Shown piece by piece: positions 9,489 through 18,330 of a stretch of 64,000 nucleotides of DNA. A model generated the notes under the pieces. It did no database searches and was not told the origin of the DNA. It saw only the letters and a program-made list of their open reading frames with translations. Source of the DNA: an uncultured Faecalibacterium sp. Lineage in GTDB: Bacteria > Bacillota > Clostridia > Oscillospirales > Ruminococcaceae. The position numbers and the translations under genes are program-made. Where the stretch lies: contig CAKSWQ010000001.1 in the NCBI GenBank assembly GCA_934512105.1, positions 1 through 64,000 on the forward strand. The letters run 5' to 3'. How positions within the stretch are numbered: the stretch's first letter is position 1; each line of letters starts with the position of its first letter.

Positions 9489-11773
9489 AAACCGTCAACA
9501 AACCGTTCCGCAAAAAAGACGCGATGCAGCTGGTCACCGGCCAGCCAGTCTATATGGATGATATCATCCCGCAGGACTGCCTGATCGTCAAGCTGCTGCG
9601 CTCGCCCCATGCAAACGCCATCGTCCGCAGCATCAACACTACGGTTGCAAAAAAAGTGCCTGGCATTGAGGCTATCTTCACTTGGGAGGATGTGCCGCAG
9701 GACGCCCGCCGCTACACACAGGCTGGCCAGACCTACCCGGAGGCCAGTCCCTACGACCGTCTGCTCATCGACCGCCATGTCCGCTTTGTGGGGGATGTGG
9801 TGGCCATCGTAGCCGGTAAGGACGAAAAGTGCGTGGACAAGGCGCTCAAGCTTATTAAAGTAGATTACGAGGTGCTGGAGGCCGTGCTGGATTTCCACAC
9901 CGCAAAGGATAACCCCATCCTTGTGCACCCGGAGGACAACTGGGAGAGCCTTTCCCCCGTGGGTGCCGACAACAAGCGCAACCTCTGTGCCCATGATGCA
10001 TGCGGCAGCGGCGATATCGACGCCGTGCTGGCCGGGTGCGATGTAGTCATTGACCATGTGTACCACACCAAGGCCTGCCAGCAGGCTATGATGGAGACCT
10101 TCCGCACCTACTGCTCCATTGATACTTACGGGCGGCTGAATGTGCTCAGTTCTACCCAGATCGTGTTCCACGCCCGCCGCAACATCGCCAATGCACTGCA
10201 CATTCCCAAATCCATGGTGCGTGTTTCCAAGCCCCGCATCGGCGGCGGCTTTGGTGCAAAGCAGACTGCCGTCAGCGAGGTGTACCCGGCCTTTGTGACT
10301 TGGATGACCAAAAAGCCCTCCAAGCTCATCTTCAGCCGTGTGGAAAGCCAGACGGCTTCTTCGCCGCGCCATGAGATGGAGATGCACGTCCGTCTGGGTG
10401 CCACCAAGGACGGCATCGTGAAGGGCATCGACCTGCACACGCTGTCCAACACCGGCGCTTACGGCGAGCATGGCCCCACCACCGTGGGTCTGTCCGGTCA
10501 CAAGTCCATCCCGCTGTACGGCAAGGCCGAAGCCTTCCGCTTTGTCAGCGATGTGGTGTACACCAACCATATGTCTGCCGGTGCATACCGCGGCTATGGC
10601 GCTACACAGGGCCTGTTTGCGGTGGAGTCTGCCGTCAACGAGCTGGCGCACAAGCTGAATATGGACCCCATTGCGCTGCGCCTGAAGAACACCGTGCAGG
10701 AGGGCGATGTGATGCCCGCCTACTACGGCGCAGTGAACACCAGCTGTGCGCTGGACCGGTGCGTACTCAAGGTGCGCGAGATGATCGACTGGGAGCACAA
10801 GTATCCCGCCCGGGATATGGGTAACGGCAAGATCCGTGCCGTGGGCATGGGTATGGCCATGCAGGGCTCCGGTATCTCCGGCATGGACGTGGGCAGCGCT
10901 ACCCTCAAACTGAACGATGACGGCTTCTATACCCTGATGATCGGTGCTGCCGATATGGGCACCGGCTGCGACACAACGCTGGCGCAGATCGCCGCCGAGG
11001 TGCTGGATTGCCCGCTGGATAACATTACCGTTTTTGGCGCGGACACGGATTCCTCCCCCTACGATTCCGGCTCCTACGCCTCCAGCACCACCTATGTCAC
11101 CGGCAAGGCCACCGAAAAGTGCGCCATGAAGCTGCGGGAACAGATCTGCAAGCTGGGCGCGGAGCTGCTGGAATGCCCGGCGGACGCCGTGGAATTTGAC
11201 GGTAAGGTCGTGTTTGAAAGCGCTGACCCCACCCGCCAAAAGACCCTGTCCGAGATCGCTTTTGCTTCCCAGTTCGGCCATAAGATCCCGCTGGAATTTA
11301 CCGAGACCCACACCTCGCCCTTGTCGCCGCCGCCGTATATGGCAGGCGCTGCCGAGGTAGAGGTGGATACCGAGACCGGCGAGGTGAAGGTGCTGGAATT
11401 TGATGCCTGCGTGGACTGCGGTACCCCCATCAACCCCAACCTGACCCGTGTGCAGGCCGAGGGTGGCATTCTGCAGGGCATCGGTATGACCCTGACCGAG
11501 AACATCACCTACGACAAAAAAGGCTACCCGGAAGAGAACTCTCTGTTCCAGTACAAGATCCCTGCCCGCAACGATATCGGGCACATCCATGTGGAGTTTG
11601 AGAATAGCTACGAGCCCAACGGCCCCTTTGGTGCAAAGTCCATCGGCGAGGTGGTCATCAATACGCCGCTGCCTGCCATCTCGGACGCCATCTACAACGC
11701 CATCGGCACCCGCTTCTACGAGCTGCCCATTACCCCGGAGCAGATCGCCATGGCAGTTGCGGCCAAGCACTAA
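9485..11773 (+). CDS. Molybdenum hydroxylase catalytic (molybdopterin-binding) subunit, probably selenium-dependent
   Basis: A 762-aa large subunit of the xanthine dehydrogenase family. It shows the a/b hammerhead near the N terminus, IGGGFGAKQ (Moco binding), the AYRGYGATQG segment equivalent to AFRGFGGPQ, and the C-terminal FGAKSIGEVV containing the catalytic Glu. No in-frame UGA occurs, so any selenium would be a labile Mo-bound ligand rather than selenocysteine. The GTG start at 9485 overlaps the upstream stop. Neighbouring yqeB/yqeC/selD mark it as an SDMH-class enzyme (purine or xanthine hydroxylase-like); the true substrate is unknown. Confidence 0.88.
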   Translation: MKTVNKPFRKKDAMQLVTGQPVYMDDIIPQDCLIVKLLRSPHANAIVRSINTTVAKKVPGIEAIFTWEDVPQDARRYTQAGQTYPEASPYDRLLIDRHVRFVGDVVAIVAGKDEKCVDKALKLIKVDYEVLEAVLDFHTAKDNPILVHPEDNWESLSPVGADNKRNLCAHDACGSGDIDAVLAGCDVVIDHVYHTKACQQAMMETFRTYCSIDTYGRLNVLSSTQIVFHARRNIANALHIPKSMVRVSKPRIGGGFGAKQTAVSEVYPAFVTWMTKKPSKLIFSRVESQTASSPRHEMEMHVRLGATKDGIVKGIDLHTLSNTGAYGEHGPTTVGLSGHKSIPLYGKAEAFRFVSDVVYTNHMSAGAYRGYGATQGLFAVESAVNELAHKLNMDPIALRLKNTVQEGDVMPAYYGAVNTSCALDRCVLKVREMIDWEHKYPARDMGNGKIRAVGMGMAMQGSGISGMDVGSATLKLNDDGFYTLMIGAADMGTGCDTTLAQIAAEVLDCPLDNITVFGADTDSSPYDSGSYASSTTYVTGKATEKCAMKLREQICKLGAELLECPADAVEFDGKVVFESADPTRQKTLSEIAFASQFGHKIPLEFTETHTSPLSPPPYMAGAAEVEVDTETGEVKVLEFDACVDCGTPINPNLTRVQAEGGILQGIGMTLTENITYDKKGYPEENSLFQYKIPARNDIGHIHVEFENSYEPNGPFGAKSIGEVVINTPLPAISDAIYNAIGTRFYELPITPEQIAMAVAAKH

Positions 11774-11779
11774 AGGCAG

Positions 11780-12481
11780 ATGCTGAGCGAAAAAGAGCTT
11801 CCGTTTCTGGCAGAGAAAGGGCATATCGTTTCTCTGGTAGGCGGCGGGGGCAAAACCACCCTGCTGTACGCCATGGCAGACCACTGTGCCCGCAAGGGAT
11901 GGCGGGTGCTTGTGACCACAACCACCCACATCCGGCAACCGGCAGCCTGCTATGCACCGGATGACGCAGCGCTTGCCGCCTTATGGCAAGCGGGTCACTA
12001 CGCAGTGATCGGCACTCCGGCAGAAAACGGGAAACTGACCCTGCCGCCGCCGCAGCTTTTGCGCCGAATGGCGCAGGCGGATGCAGTTTTTATTGAGGCG
12101 GATGGTGCAAAGCACTACCCCTGCAAGCTCCCGGCGGCGCACGAGCCGGTGCTGCTGCCCCAAAGCGATATTGTTTTGGCGGTGGCAGGGCTTTCGGCGC
12201 TGGATAGGCCCTTGCGGAAGGTCTGCTTCCGCTATGATACCATCCGTCCGCAGTTTTTATCGGCTGCACCGGATGCGCCCCTTACACCACCCATGCTGGC
12301 ACAGCTGCTTGCAAGCACAAGGGGTGGCCGCAAGGCGGTGGGGAACCGGCAGTTTTACGCTGTGCTCAATCAGGCTGATACGCCGGAATTGCGCCAGCAG
12401 GGCATACAAATACAACAGCTTTTGCGTCAGCAGGGCATACCGTGCGTGCTGACGCATTTTAAAGAGGAAGAACGTGCATGA
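11780..12481 (+). CDS. yqeC: Selenium cofactor biosynthesis protein YqeC
   Basis: A 233-aa P-loop-like protein that begins with [16 protein letters not shown], followed by TTTTHI and FIEADGAK, the pattern of the YqeC family. YqeC occurs almost only with selD and selenium-dependent molybdenum hydroxylases and is thought to take part in maturation of their selenium-containing cofactor; the reaction is not established. It starts 7 bases after the Mo subunit, and its TGA overlaps the ATG of selD (ATGA), so it is in the same operon. Confidence 0.87.
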   Translation: MLSEKELPFLAEKGHIVSLVGGGGKTTLLYAMADHCARKGWRVLVTTTTHIRQPAACYAPDDAALAALWQAGHYAVIGTPAENGKLTLPPPQLLRRMAQADAVFIEADGAKHYPCKLPAAHEPVLLPQSDIVLAVAGLSALDRPLRKVCFRYDTIRPQFLSAAPDAPLTPPMLAQLLASTRGGRKAVGNRQFYAVLNQADTPELRQQGIQIQQLLRQQGIPCVLTHFKEEERA

Positions 12482-13515
12482 GCAAGGATGATAAGATCGT
12501 ATTCTGTACCGGGGGCGGCTGCACCGCAAAGCTGGGTGCCGGGGTGCTGAGCCGTATTCTGGAAAAGCTGCCCCGGGGCGAAAAAGACCCGGATCTTCTG
12601 GTCGGCTACGACAGCCGGGACGATGCCGCAGTCTACCGCATTACGGATGACATTGCACTGGTGCAGACTGTGGACTTTTTCCCGCCGATGGTGGACGACC
12701 CCTATACCTTTGGGCAAATCGCAGCTACAAACGCCCTGAGCGATGTCTACGCCATGGGCGGCGAAGTAAAGACCGCCCTGAATCTGGTCTGTTTCCCGGA
12801 GGATATGGACTTGAACGTGCTGGGCGAAATTTTGCGCGGCGGTGCCGAAAAGGTGGCAGAAGCAGGCGGCAGTCTTGCAGGCGGGCATTCCATCGCGGAC
12901 AGCGGGGTGAAATACGGCCTTTCCGTGACCGGCCTTGTAGACCCGCACCATATGTACACCAACGACACCGGCGTGCCTGGCGATAAGCTGGTATTGACTA
13001 AGGCTTTGGGTGTGGGTCTGCTGTGCACGGCAAACCGCGTGGGCGAAGCAGCCCCGGAGGAAATGGAAGCCGCCATCCGCTCTATGACCACCTTGAACAA
13101 AACGGCGGCAGAGATCAGCCGCAAATACCGCGTCCATGCCGCCACGGATGTAACCGGCTTCAGCTTTCTCGGCCATCTGCACGAGATGATGGGCGACAAG
13201 CTCTCCTGCATCATCCATGCAGATGCCGTGCCGGTGCTGCCGGGGGCGAAAAAGGCGGCGGATGCGTTTTTGTACACCGCCGCTGGGCAGCGCAACCGCA
13301 ACCATACCGGACCGTTCGTTCGGTTTGAAAACGTAAGCTTTGCCATGGAGGAAGTTTTGTTCGACCCGCAGACCTCCGGCGGGCTGCTATTGGCGGTAGA
13401 CCCGGCAAATGCAGCGGCACTGGAACAGGAACTGTGCGCTGCTGGTCTGCCCGCAAGTATCGTGGGAGAGATCCTGCCGAAACAGGAAATTGAAATTACT
13501 GTAACAGACAAATGA
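12478..13515 (+). CDS. selD: Selenide, water dikinase (selenophosphate synthase)
   Basis: A 345-aa SelD that makes selenophosphate from selenide and ATP. The catalytic pair is present as Cys15 and Lys18 in GGGCTAK (equivalent to Cys17/Lys20 of the E. coli enzyme); the redox residue equivalent to Cys19 is Ala, and no Sec codon is used. Other signatures are DDAAVY, the long Gly-rich GGHSI loop and [11 protein letters not shown]. Its place between yqeC and yedF suggests that the product feeds a molybdenum hydroxylase; no selA, selB or tRNA-Sec gene is in this window. Confidence 0.95.
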   Translation: MSKDDKIVFCTGGGCTAKLGAGVLSRILEKLPRGEKDPDLLVGYDSRDDAAVYRITDDIALVQTVDFFPPMVDDPYTFGQIAATNALSDVYAMGGEVKTALNLVCFPEDMDLNVLGEILRGGAEKVAEAGGSLAGGHSIADSGVKYGLSVTGLVDPHHMYTNDTGVPGDKLVLTKALGVGLLCTANRVGEAAPEEMEAAIRSMTTLNKTAAEISRKYRVHAATDVTGFSFLGHLHEMMGDKLSCIIHADAVPVLPGAKKAADAFLYTAAGQRNRNHTGPFVRFENVSFAMEEVLFDPQTSGGLLLAVDPANAAALEQELCAAGLPASIVGEILPKQEIEITVTDK

Positions 13516-13529
13516 GAGGAGTAATCAGC

Positions 13530-14144
13530 ATGGCTGAATTTATCAAAGTAGATGCACTGGGCGATGCCTGCCCGCTGCCTGTTGTCAAAGCGAAAAAGGC
13601 GATTTCTGAGCTGCAGGGCGCAGGACAGGTAGAGGTTCTAGTGGACAACGAGATCGCCGTACAGAACCTGACCAAAATGGCACAGCAGAAGGGCTATCAG
13701 TATAGTGCTGAAAAGCTGGAAGAGCGCAAATATCGTGTGCTGTTCACGCTGGGAGAAGCGGCAGACGCTCCGGCAGAGCAGGCTCCTGTCTGCGTACCGG
13801 ATGCCCGCACCGATACGGTGGTGGCTATTTCCGCTGCCGTTATGGGCGATGGCAGCGAGGAGCTGGGCAAGACCCTGCTCAAGGCCTTTGTATTTGCGCT
13901 GACCCAGCAGGACAAGCTGCCCAAGACCATCCTGTTCTATAACGGCGGCGCGGCGCTGACCTGTGAAGGCTCTGCCATGCTGGAAGATCTCAAGGCGCTG
14001 GAAGCACAGGGCGTGGAGATCTTGACCTGTGGCACCTGCCTGAATTTCTACGGCCTTACCGAGAAGCTGGCGGTGGGCAGTGTGACCAACATGTACACCA
14101 TTGCCGAAAAGCTGACGCAGGCCGGGAACGTGGTAAAACCGTGA
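13530..14144 (+). CDS. yedF: Selenium metabolism protein YedF (TusA-like plus DsrE-like domains)
   Basis: A 204-aa two-domain protein. The N-terminal TusA/SirA domain carries DACPLPVVKAKKAI, whose Cys is the sulfur/selenium carrier residue of the family. The C-terminal DsrE-like half ends with the LTCGTCLNFYGL motif typical of YedF. I place the start at ATG 13530, with GAGAGGAG 13513-13521 as ribosome site; an upstream ATG at 13512 overlaps the selD stop. YedF is a selenium-trafficking candidate linked by co-occurrence to selD. Its TGA overlaps the GTG of the next gene. Confidence 0.88.
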   Translation: MAEFIKVDALGDACPLPVVKAKKAISELQGAGQVEVLVDNEIAVQNLTKMAQQKGYQYSAEKLEERKYRVLFTLGEAADAPAEQAPVCVPDARTDTVVAISAAVMGDGSEELGKTLLKAFVFALTQQDKLPKTILFYNGGAALTCEGSAMLEDLKALEAQGVEILTCGTCLNFYGLTEKLAVGSVTNMYTIAEKLTQAGNVVKP

Positions 14145-15289
14145 TCTATCTGGACAACGCGGCTACCACCCTGCATAAACCGCCGCAGGTGGAGCAGGCT
14201 ATTCTGGAGGCACTGCACACGGCAGGCAATCCCGGGCGCGGCGCACACGAACCCACCCTTCACGCCGCACGGATCGTGCTGGACACCCGTCTGGCACTGG
14301 CAGAGCTTTTCCATGCGCCAGACCCCTCCTGCATTGTTTTTGCCGCCAATGCGACCATGGCACTAAACACGGTGCTGAACGGCGTGCTGCATCCGGGCGA
14401 CCATGTGATCACAACGGTATGCGAGCACAATTCTGTTCTGCGCCCGCTGTACCGGCTGCGGGCGCAGGGGGTAGAGATCTCCTTTATCGGGGTGGACACT
14501 GCTGCACGGCTGTGCTACGACCAGTGGGAAGCGTTGCTGCGCCCCACGACCCGGGCACTGGTGGTGACGGGAGCTTCTAACGTGACCGGCAACGGCACAG
14601 ACCTTGCCCGCGCAGCGGACTTTGCCCACAGGCACGGTCTGCTGCTCATCGTGGATGCAGCCCAGACTGCCGGTGCGCAGCTTATTGATGTGCAGCAGCT
14701 GGGCATAGATGCTTTGTGCTTTACCGGACATAAGGCGCTTTTGGGGCCGCAGGGCACCGGCGGCGCTTATGTGCGCCCCGGGTTACAGATCGCGCCGCTC
14801 CTTGTGGGCGGCAGCGGTGTGCACAGCTTTGACGAAGCACACCCCTTGCAGATGCCCACTGCATTGGAGGCCGGCACGCTGAACGTGCACGGCCTTGCCG
14901 GGCTGTGCGCCGGTGTGCGCTGGTTGCTGGAACAGGGAGTAGAAAGCCTTGCTGACCGGGAAAACGCCCTTGCCCGCCTGTTTTATGAGCAGGTGCGTAC
15001 TGCACCGGGCGTAACAGTATACGGCGATATGACCATGCAGCCCCGTGCGCCCATTGTGGCGCTGAACATCGCACAGGAGGATTCTGCCCGGGTGGCAGAT
15101 ATTCTGTGGGAGGACTACGGCATCTGCGTACGTGCCGGGGCACACTGCGCCCCGCTGATGCACAAGGCCCTTGGCACGGCAGAGCAGGGCGTGGTACGGT
15201 TCAGCTTTTCCCATTTCAATACTGAACAGGAGGTGCAGCAGGCGGCGCAGGCAGTTTGCGCCCTTGCCCGGGAGCTTTTATGCGAGTAA
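14141..15289 (+). CDS. Class V aminotransferase, cysteine desulfurase / selenocysteine lyase-like
   Basis: A 382-aa PLP enzyme of the NifS/CsdA family. It starts with the family hallmark YLDNAATTLHKP, has VDAAQTAG, the PLP lysine at Lys198 in CFTGHKALLGP, and the reactive Cys336 in VRAGAHCAPL. Such proteins mobilise sulfur from cysteine, or selenium from selenocysteine, as a persulfide or selenide. Between yedF and DUF3343 it probably supplies selenium or sulfur for cofactor maturation; which chalcogen is used cannot be read from the sequence. GTG start overlaps the yedF stop. Confidence 0.87.
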   Translation: MIYLDNAATTLHKPPQVEQAILEALHTAGNPGRGAHEPTLHAARIVLDTRLALAELFHAPDPSCIVFAANATMALNTVLNGVLHPGDHVITTVCEHNSVLRPLYRLRAQGVEISFIGVDTAARLCYDQWEALLRPTTRALVVTGASNVTGNGTDLARAADFAHRHGLLLIVDAAQTAGAQLIDVQQLGIDALCFTGHKALLGPQGTGGAYVRPGLQIAPLLVGGSGVHSFDEAHPLQMPTALEAGTLNVHGLAGLCAGVRWLLEQGVESLADRENALARLFYEQVRTAPGVTVYGDMTMQPRAPIVALNIAQEDSARVADILWEDYGICVRAGAHCAPLMHKALGTAEQGVVRFSFSHFNTEQEVQQAAQAVCALARELLCE

Positions 15290-15510
15290 AACGAAGCTAT
15301 ATCGTGCTTTCCTTCCGTACTACCTTAGAGGCTATGGAGTGGGAAAAGCAATGCCATACCCGGCAGGTGCCCGGACGGCTGATCCCGCTGCCGCGTGAGA
15401 TCTCGGCAGGGTGCGGGCTTGCATGGCGTATGCTGCCGGAGGACTGGCAAAGCTGGCAGACAGAACTGGATCAGACACAGTTTGATAAGGTAACATCTGT
15501 GGAGCAATAA
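15280..15510 (+). CDS. DUF3343 protein (putative Se/S carrier-like)
   Basis: A 76-aa protein beginning MRVKRSYIVLSFRTTLEAMEW, with the DUF3343 pattern and a conserved Cys in ISAGCGLAWR. The family is repeatedly found beside selenium and sulfur relay genes and has been named putative Se/S carrier protein-like; no biochemical role is proven. I chose ATG 15280, which overlaps the end of the desulfurase by 10 bp; an upstream in-frame start would lie inside that gene. Confidence 0.75.
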   Translation: MRVKRSYIVLSFRTTLEAMEWEKQCHTRQVPGRLIPLPREISAGCGLAWRMLPEDWQSWQTELDQTQFDKVTSVEQ

Positions 15511-15529
15511 CTAAGGGAGAGGGACACCA

Positions 15530-16585
15530 ATGAACAGACAAACGCTTGCAGACGTTCTGCAAGGTACAAACCAGACTGGCAGCTATACGCTGGCTACCGT
15601 ACTGGAAGGCGCAGAGGCGGGCAGTCAGCTGCTGCTGCGGGACGGAGACGCCCTGTGGCAGACCCTAAATGCCGGGCTTCTGCAGCGTCAGCTTGCTGCC
15701 CTGCAGGCCTGTACCGCTACGGGCTTTCTTACACTGGAGGGGCAGCGGGTATTTACCGAGCGCTTTGGTGCGGTTCCGCAGCTGGTGGTCTGCGGCGGAG
15801 GTCATGTGGCTGCTGCCCTTGTAAAACAGGCAAAGCTTCTTGATCTACCTGTGCTTGCCATAGATGACCGGGAGGAATTTGCCCAGCAGTTGCGCGCCGC
15901 CGGAGCGGATACCGTGCTTTGTGCTTCCTTTGCGCAGGCACTTCAGAATGTGCCCGGCGGGGCAGAGACCTATTTTGCAGTGCTGACCCGCGCCCACACC
16001 TTTGATTTGGATTGCCTTACCCAGATCTTACAAAAGCCTGCGGCCTATGTGGGCATGATGGGCAGCCGTGGCCGTGCCGCATTGGTACGCCGTCAGCTGT
16101 TGGAGACCGGTCTGGACAGCCAGCGAGTAGAGGCACTTTGTGCCCCCATCGGCCTTGCCATCGGTGCGCAGACCGCTGCGGAGATCGCGCTTTCCATTCT
16201 GGCGCAGATCGTGCAGGTCAAGAATGCCCGCCCCCAGACCGAGGGCTATCCCATCGCATTGCTGGATGCCATGATGCAGGCAGAAAACGCCCGCATCCCG
16301 GCGGTGCTGGCCACCATTGTTGCACGGCACGGCTCCACCCCGCGGGATGTGGGCGCTAAAATGCTCATTCTGCCCGATGGCAGCACCGTGGGCAGCGTAG
16401 GCGGCGGCATTATGGAGCATTATACGGTACAGGCTGCCCGGAAGATGCTGGCACAGGCTGTGCCAGCCCTGCAATGTTTACAGCTTTCGGCTGACGGAAA
16501 AAATGAGGACGCGGCCATTGCTGCCTGCGGCGGCTCTATGGAGGTGCTGTTACAGACACTTTGCCCCTGGGAGGAAACGAAATGA
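15530..16585 (+). CDS. XdhC/CoxI family molybdenum hydroxylase maturation factor, two-domain
   Basis: A 351-aa relative of XdhC, which binds molybdenum cofactor and inserts the sulfurated form into hydroxylases. A Rossmann XdhC_C domain starts at LVVCGGGHVAAALVKQ (about residues 85-235, with GMMGSRGRAALV and CAPIGLAIGAQT). It is followed by a CoxI-type domain with ARHGSTPRDVGAKM and GSVGGGIMEH (about 240-340). This domain order is the reverse of classic XdhC. ATG 15530 follows AAGGGAGAGGG. The stop overlaps yqeB by 4 bp. Confidence 0.85.
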   Translation: MNRQTLADVLQGTNQTGSYTLATVLEGAEAGSQLLLRDGDALWQTLNAGLLQRQLAALQACTATGFLTLEGQRVFTERFGAVPQLVVCGGGHVAAALVKQAKLLDLPVLAIDDREEFAQQLRAAGADTVLCASFAQALQNVPGGAETYFAVLTRAHTFDLDCLTQILQKPAAYVGMMGSRGRAALVRRQLLETGLDSQRVEALCAPIGLAIGAQTAAEIALSILAQIVQVKNARPQTEGYPIALLDAMMQAENARIPAVLATIVARHGSTPRDVGAKMLILPDGSTVGSVGGGIMEHYTVQAARKMLAQAVPALQCLQLSADGKNEDAAIAACGGSMEVLLQTLCPWEETK

Positions 16586-17397
16586 AAAAGGATGCTTTGA
16601 TTATCGTGCGCGGCGGCGGCGACCTTGCCACCGGTACCATCCACCGGTTGTGGAGTGCCGGGCTGCGAGTGCTGGTATTGGAAACGACACAGCCCGCAGC
16701 CATTCGCCGTCAGGTAGCCCTGTGTGAAGCAGTGTATGAAGGCGAAGCCACTGTCGAAGGACTGCGTGCCGTCCGCATTGAAACATTGGAGCAGGCACAG
16801 TCCGTTTGGGCGCAAGGCGCTGTTCCGGTGCTCGTTGACCCGGAGGGAGACTGTATTGCCCGGGCAAAGCCGGAGGTCGTAGTGGACGCCATTCTGGCCA
16901 AGCGCAACCTTGGCACCCGCCGGGATATGGCACCGCTGACCATTGCGCTCGGTCCCGGTTTTGTTGCCGGGCAGGATGTGGATGCCGTGGTGGAAACCAA
17001 GCGCGGTCATCGGCTGGGCAGGATCATCCGGGAGGGGAGCGCTATCCCCAATACCGGCATCCCCGGCGTCATCGGCGGATACGGTGCAGAGCGGGTGATC
17101 CATGCACAGGCCGCCGGTGTTTTTATGAATGTGCGTAAAATCGGTGATCTTGTGGAGAAGGGTGAGACCATTGCCACCATCCGCACCCCGGAGGGGGAGG
17201 ATATCCCGGTCACAGCACAAATCCCCGGTATTCTGCGCGGACTGCTGCGCAGCGGCTATCCGGTCACGCCGGGCTTTAAGGTCGCAGATATCGACCCTCG
17301 GCGGGAAGAGCTTTCCAACTGCTTCCTGATCTCGGATAAATCCCGCTGCATCGCCGGTAGTGTACTGGAGCTTGTCTGTGCGCAGGTGTGGCAGTAA
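16582..17397 (+). CDS. yqeB: Selenium-dependent molybdenum hydroxylase system protein YqeB (EF2563 family)
   Basis: A 271-aa protein opening with LIIVRGGGDLATGTIHRLW and containing the characteristic ALGPGFVAGQDVDAVVETKRGHRLG and IRTPEGEDIPV segments. YqeB is one of two marker families (with YqeC) for selenium-dependent molybdenum hydroxylases; its N-terminal Rossmann-like loop suggests nucleotide binding, but the reaction is unknown. ATG 16582 overlaps the preceding stop (ATGA) behind GGGAGGAAACG. It closes the SDMH operon, and a strong terminator follows at 17415. Confidence 0.9.
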   Translation: MKKDALIIVRGGGDLATGTIHRLWSAGLRVLVLETTQPAAIRRQVALCEAVYEGEATVEGLRAVRIETLEQAQSVWAQGAVPVLVDPEGDCIARAKPEVVVDAILAKRNLGTRRDMAPLTIALGPGFVAGQDVDAVVETKRGHRLGRIIREGSAIPNTGIPGVIGGYGAERVIHAQAAGVFMNVRKIGDLVEKGETIATIRTPEGEDIPVTAQIPGILRGLLRSGYPVTPGFKVADIDPRREELSNCFLISDKSRCIAGSVLELVCAQVWQ

Positions 17398-17414
17398 AAC
17401 CTATATAAAAATAA

Positions 17415-17462
17415 CCCCTGCCGTTTTGCAAAAAAGGTCTGCAAATACGGCAGGGGCTTTAT
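17415..17462 (+). terminator. Terminator of the SDMH operon
   Basis: Arms CCCCTGCCG (17415-17423) and CGGCAGGGG (17448-17456) with extra TTTGCA/TGCAAA pairing inside, then CTTTAT. It also faces the end of the small - strand gene. Confidence 0.85.
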
Positions 17463-17471
17463 GATGTTATC

Positions 17472-17666
17472 TTAGTTGCGGTAACAGCGATCCTGCCCCA
17501 CGAGCCAGTTTTCGCACAGGCGCTGGGCTTCCTCAAGACTGCGGCTCTCGCAGTCAAAGAAGGCACCGCGCATAGAGCAGTAGGAGTAGTGCACCTTGGG
17601 AACACCGTTGCCATCCTTGAAGCGCTCGTATCGTTCTTCACCGGGCATCAGAAAAAGCTGTTCCAT
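17472..17666 (-). CDS. Small conserved-looking protein of unknown function
   Basis: A 64-aa frame starting MEQLFLMPGEERYERFKDG. I do not recognise it. It is acidic, has four Cys (two in SMRGAFFDCES and CENWL, one near the end in DRCYRN), no membrane segment and no signal peptide. ATG 17666 is preceded by AAGGAGAAGG at a good distance, which is the main evidence that it is real. It converges on the SDMH operon and shares its bidirectional terminator. A longer upstream extension of the frame has no ribosome site. Confidence 0.6.
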   Translation of the reverse strand: MEQLFLMPGEERYERFKDGNGVPKVHYSYCSMRGAFFDCESRSLEEAQRLCENWLVGQDRCYRN

Positions 17667-17826
17667 GGTTCCTTCTCCTTTGTGTTCAAGCAGTCTAAAT
17701 GGCCACCGGGCGGTGACACACAACGCTTGCTATTGTATCACGATGGAGAACGGTTTGCTATGGTCTTTTTATCCAAAGATACGCTGGGTTTTTCTCTGAG
17801 GTTGTGGCAAAGAAGGACTTGACAAA

Positions 17827-18330
17827 TCATTCATGCAAACTGCGTTCCTTTTCCAGTGCGGCTTTCATACCGTGGATACGCCCCAGTGCATAGGAAAGCA
17901 TTGCTGCGCACAACAGGTTTAGCCAGCCGTAGCGTGCCTGATTCAGAGAGTTCGTTATGCCAAGGATCAGGTTTGCCAGACAGATCAGGGAAAGCATCCG
18001 GTCAATGCGGCTCAGGTGTGTCAGGCGGGAGTCGATATCCGAGAGCAGCTCGAAGCTGCCAAGTTCTGCTTTCCGCCGGAAGTACACCCAGTTGACACAG
18101 CCGCCGATATATTCCGCACCCAGCTCCTTTACAAAGGCGCGGTAATCGCTGCTGGGGTTCATCTCCAAACGGATGATATACTCGCCCGGTTCGCAGCGCA
18201 CAAATGTATAGAAAGAAAACCCGGTGTTGTCCAGCACCCAGCCATCTTGTGCCATCTCGTTCAGCCAGCGCTCTTCTTTTTCAAAATCCCACACAAAGAA
18301 AAGCTTGAAAACGGTTTTCTTTTCACTCAT
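17827..18330 (-). CDS. DUF2812 domain membrane protein
   Basis: A 167-aa protein. The N-terminal half has the DUF2812 pattern (FKLFFVWDFEKEERWLNEMAQ, GWVLDNTGFSFYTF, CVNWVYFRRK); the second half has two hydrophobic helices (about residues 112-125 and 132-148). DUF2812 proteins are often encoded with PadR regulators. Here the start overlaps the PadR stop by 4 bp, which points to a co-expressed pair. The function of the family is unknown; a role in sensing envelope stress is only a guess. Confidence 0.82.
   Translation of the reverse strand: MSEKKTVFKLFFVWDFEKEERWLNEMAQDGWVLDNTGFSFYTFVRCEPGEYIIRLEMNPSSDYRAFVKELGAEYIGGCVNWVYFRRKAELGSFELLSDIDSRLTHLSRIDRMLSLICLANLILGITNSLNQARYGWLNLLCAAMLSYALGRIHGMKAALEKERSLHE

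Noticed and set aside
9419..11938. 839-codon antisense frame opposite the Mo hydroxylase subunit
   Set aside because: Composition bias of a GC-rich gene gives a long shadow frame; the + strand frame has all Moco motifs and a catalytic Glu.
9485..13515. In-frame UGA selenocysteine codons in the hydroxylase or selD
   Set aside because: Frames are open throughout; the selD active residue is Cys15 (TGC).
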